A DNA stretch of 64,000 nt from Bradyrhizobium sp. 139 (GTDB lineage: Bacteria > Pseudomonadota > Alphaproteobacteria > Rhizobiales > Xanthobacteraceae). Where the stretch lies: positions 1 to 64,000 of the forward strand of contig NZ_JADPKS010000123.1 of the NCBI RefSeq assembly GCF_023074175.1. Direction: 5' to 3'. Positions 62,439 through 64,000 of this stretch are shown here, one piece after another. The notes under the pieces are model-generated. The model searched no databases, had not been told where the DNA came from, and worked only from the letters and a program-made list of their open reading frames with translations. The stretch's first letter is position 1, and every line of letters starts with the position of its first letter. The position numbers and the translations under genes were made by a program.

Positions 62439-63275
62439 ATGTCGCAGACCAATCGCTCGACCCCGTTTCCCTCCCGCCTCGTCGGCCAATACGCGCTGGT
62501 GACCGGCGCCTCGCAAGGCATCGGCCGCGCCGTCGCCATACGCCTCGCGCAGGAAGGCGCAACCGTCGCCATCAACTTCTTCGATCACCCTGAAGGGGCC
62601 GAGGAGACGCTCGCGCTTGCTCGGACGGCGTCGGGCGACCGCGGCCCTGGCAAGCTCGATCACATTGTCGTCAAGGCCGACGTCGGCAACGAGCAGGAGA
62701 TCGCGGCGATGTTCGAGACGATCCTTTCGCGCTGGAAGCGCCTCGACTGCCTCGTCAACAATGCGGGCTTCCAGCGGGAGTCGCCGAGCGAGGCGCTCGA
62801 CGTCGCAACCTATCGCCGCATCATCGAGGTCAATCTCAACGGCGCCGTGCTTTGCGCGCAGAAGGCGCTCGCGCATTTCGTCGCGCGCGGCGCAGGCGGC
62901 AGTATCATCAATTGCTCCAGCGTCCACCAGATCATTCCGAAGCCCGGCTATCTCGCTTATTCGATCAGCAAGGGCGGCATGGCCAATCTGACGCGCACAC
63001 TGGCGCTGGAGTTCGCCGGGCGGGGCATTCGCGTCAACGCGGTGGGGCCTGGCGCGATCGACACGCCGATCAACGCGGCCTGGACCGGTGATCCCGCAAA
63101 GCGCGGCGTGGTCAGCAGCCACATTCCGCTCGGCCGCGTCGGTACCCCGGAAGAGATCGCGGCCGTGTTCGCCTTCCTCGCCTCGGATGATGCGAGTTAC
63201 ATCACCGGGCAGACCATCTATGCCTGCGGAGGCCTGACGCTGTTCCCGGAATTTCGCGAGAACTGGGCGAGCTAA
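62439..63275 (+). CDS. Short-chain dehydrogenase/reductase
   Basis: 278 residues from ATG 62439; ATG 62409 is possible. Classical SDR: cofactor loop LVTGASQGIGRAVA, LVNNAGFQ, catalytic Ser in IINCSSVHQIIPKPGY and the Y-S-I-S-K motif, GPGAIDTPINAAW. Similar to glucose 1-dehydrogenase-like SDRs; the Y-x-x-x-K is intact. Monocistronic, or weakly linked to the permease upstream (76 bases). Confidence 0.92.
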   Translation: MSQTNRSTPFPSRLVGQYALVTGASQGIGRAVAIRLAQEGATVAINFFDHPEGAEETLALARTASGDRGPGKLDHIVVKADVGNEQEIAAMFETILSRWKRLDCLVNNAGFQRESPSEALDVATYRRIIEVNLNGAVLCAQKALAHFVARGAGGSIINCSSVHQIIPKPGYLAYSISKGGMANLTRTLALEFAGRGIRVNAVGPGAIDTPINAAWTGDPAKRGVVSSHIPLGRVGTPEEIAAVFAFLASDDASYITGQTIYACGGLTLFPEFRENWAS

Positions 63276-63291
63276 GGCGCCGCTTGCCCAT

Positions 63292-64000
63292 ATGGCAAAA
63301 CCTGGCGGCGCAGACTACATCTGCGCCATGGCATACCGTCCGCTCGAAGATTTCGTCGGCCGGCACGAGCGTCTGTTCGTGCTGACCGGCGCCGGCTGTA
63401 GCACCAATTCGGGGATTCCCGACTATCGCGACGGCCACGGCAAATGGAAGCGGACCCAGCCCATCAACTTCCAGGCCTTCATGTCGGAAGAGCATACGCG
63501 CCAGCGCTATTGGGCGCGCAGCCTGATCGGCTGGCGGCGCTTCGGCCAGGCCCGCCCGAACGATGCGCATCATGCGCTCGCCCGGCTCGAGGCAAACGGG
63601 CGGTGCGGGATGCTGTTGACCCAGAACGTCGACCGGCTGCATCAGTCCGCTGGCCACCGGCAGGTGATCGACCTGCACGGCCGGCTCGATCTGGTGCGCT
63701 GCATGGGCTGCGGGCGCAAGACCCCGCGCAGCGAATTCCAGGATACGCTTGGCCGGACCAATGCGGAATGGCTGACGCTCGATGCCACGGACGCGCCGGA
63801 CGGCGACGCCGATATCGAGCACGCGGATTTTTCGTCGTTCAAGGTGCCGGCCTGCGAAGCCTGCGGCGGCATCCTCAAGCCCGACGTCGTGTTCTTCGGC
63901 GAGAACGTTCCGCGCGACGTGGTTGCCTCCGCGCAGGATCATCTGACGCAGGCTGACGCCATGCTGATCGTCGGCTCCTCGTTGATGGTCTATTCCGGCT
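63292..64000 (+). CDS. Sir2-family NAD-dependent deacetylase, cut by window end
   Basis: From ATG 63292 (or ATG 63328) the frame stays open to the window edge, 236 residues. Sirtuin motifs: LFVLTGAGCSTNSGIPDYRD, LLTQNVDRLHQSAG, the catalytic His in VIDLHGRLDLVRC, a zinc ribbon (CMGCGRK and CEACGGI), KPDVVFFGENVP and LIVGSSLMVYS. Normally GAGxS; here G-A-G-C-S, still typical of class II. Removes acyl groups from protein lysines using NAD+. About 40-50 residues are missing at the C-terminus. Confidence 0.93.
   Translation, partial: MAKPGGADYICAMAYRPLEDFVGRHERLFVLTGAGCSTNSGIPDYRDGHGKWKRTQPINFQAFMSEEHTRQRYWARSLIGWRRFGQARPNDAHHALARLEANGRCGMLLTQNVDRLHQSAGHRQVIDLHGRLDLVRCMGCGRKTPRSEFQDTLGRTNAEWLTLDATDAPDGDADIEHADFSSFKVPACEACGGILKPDVVFFGENVPRDVVASAQDHLTQADAMLIVGSSLMVYSG

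Overview
The window reads as chromosome of a Bradyrhizobium-like alphaproteobacterium (Rhizobiales). The pointers are high GC, a ROSE-type RNA thermometer in front of a small heat-shock gene, phasins, a dodecin, an NdvC-like GH17 membrane protein, many short rhizobial-type hypotheticals, and very large numbers of ABC transporters and amidohydrolases. Family assignments come from reading protein motifs by eye; no database search was run.

Region 1 (about 1-23.4 kb) is an accessory, decaying region. It begins with a transposase piece fused into a broken glycosyltransferase gene. A truncated sigma-32-like gene, two small heat-shock genes (the first frameshifted, with the thermometer), an SPW-repeat membrane protein (frameshifted) and a SLATT-like 2TM protein follow. 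Next come small hypotheticals, a broken Crp/Fnr regulator, phasins, a dodecin, a patatin-like phospholipase with a cyclic-nucleotide domain, and a GH17 protein. The right part holds an IS110 element, fragments of IS1111/IS110 and IS3 elements, a tRNA-3'-end-like sequence (possible att site), a frameshifted HEPN-like gene and a P4-type integrase that lost its catalytic half. A dispersed repeat of about 110-120 bp occurs at least six times between 8.9 and 16.3 kb. At least eight conserved genes carry frameshifts or truncations, several explicable by a single-base indel.

Region 2 (23.4-35.5 kb) is a histidine-utilisation (hut) locus: an ornithine-cyclodeaminase-family gene and a PhnD-like binding protein (+), hutD-hutU-hutI (-), hutF-hutC (+), and an NMT1/SsuA-type ABC transporter (-). 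An operator, ATGTCTATACAT or a near match, lies upstream of all three divergent transcription units, which makes one HutC regulon likely. hutH and hutG are not in the locus. It ends in a decayed hydantoinase/allantoinase-like pseudogene and a truncated M20 amidohydrolase.

Region 3 (35.5-57.7 kb) is mostly intact catabolic DNA. Two tandem YbgC-like thioesterases (the second truncated), a DUF1348 protein and a glutamine amidotransferase come first. A LysR gene is divergent from a nine-gene run for cyclic ureide/hydantoin-like compounds: N-carbamoyl-D-amino-acid hydrolase, polar amino-acid ABC transporter with two binding proteins, polysaccharide-deacetylase-fold hydrolase, hydantoin-racemase family protein, family-5 binding protein and an amidohydrolase. 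A second LysR gene is divergent from a nine-gene run that combines a Pot-type ABC transporter with two DadA-like oxidases, an HcnA-like ferredoxin, an HcnB-like flavoprotein and RidA; this resembles opine or secondary-amine oxidation.

Region 4 (57.8-64 kb) holds an ABC-F ATPase, dctA with a clear intrinsic terminator, a uracil/xanthine-type permease, a short-chain dehydrogenase and the first part of a Sir2 deacetylase cut by the window end.
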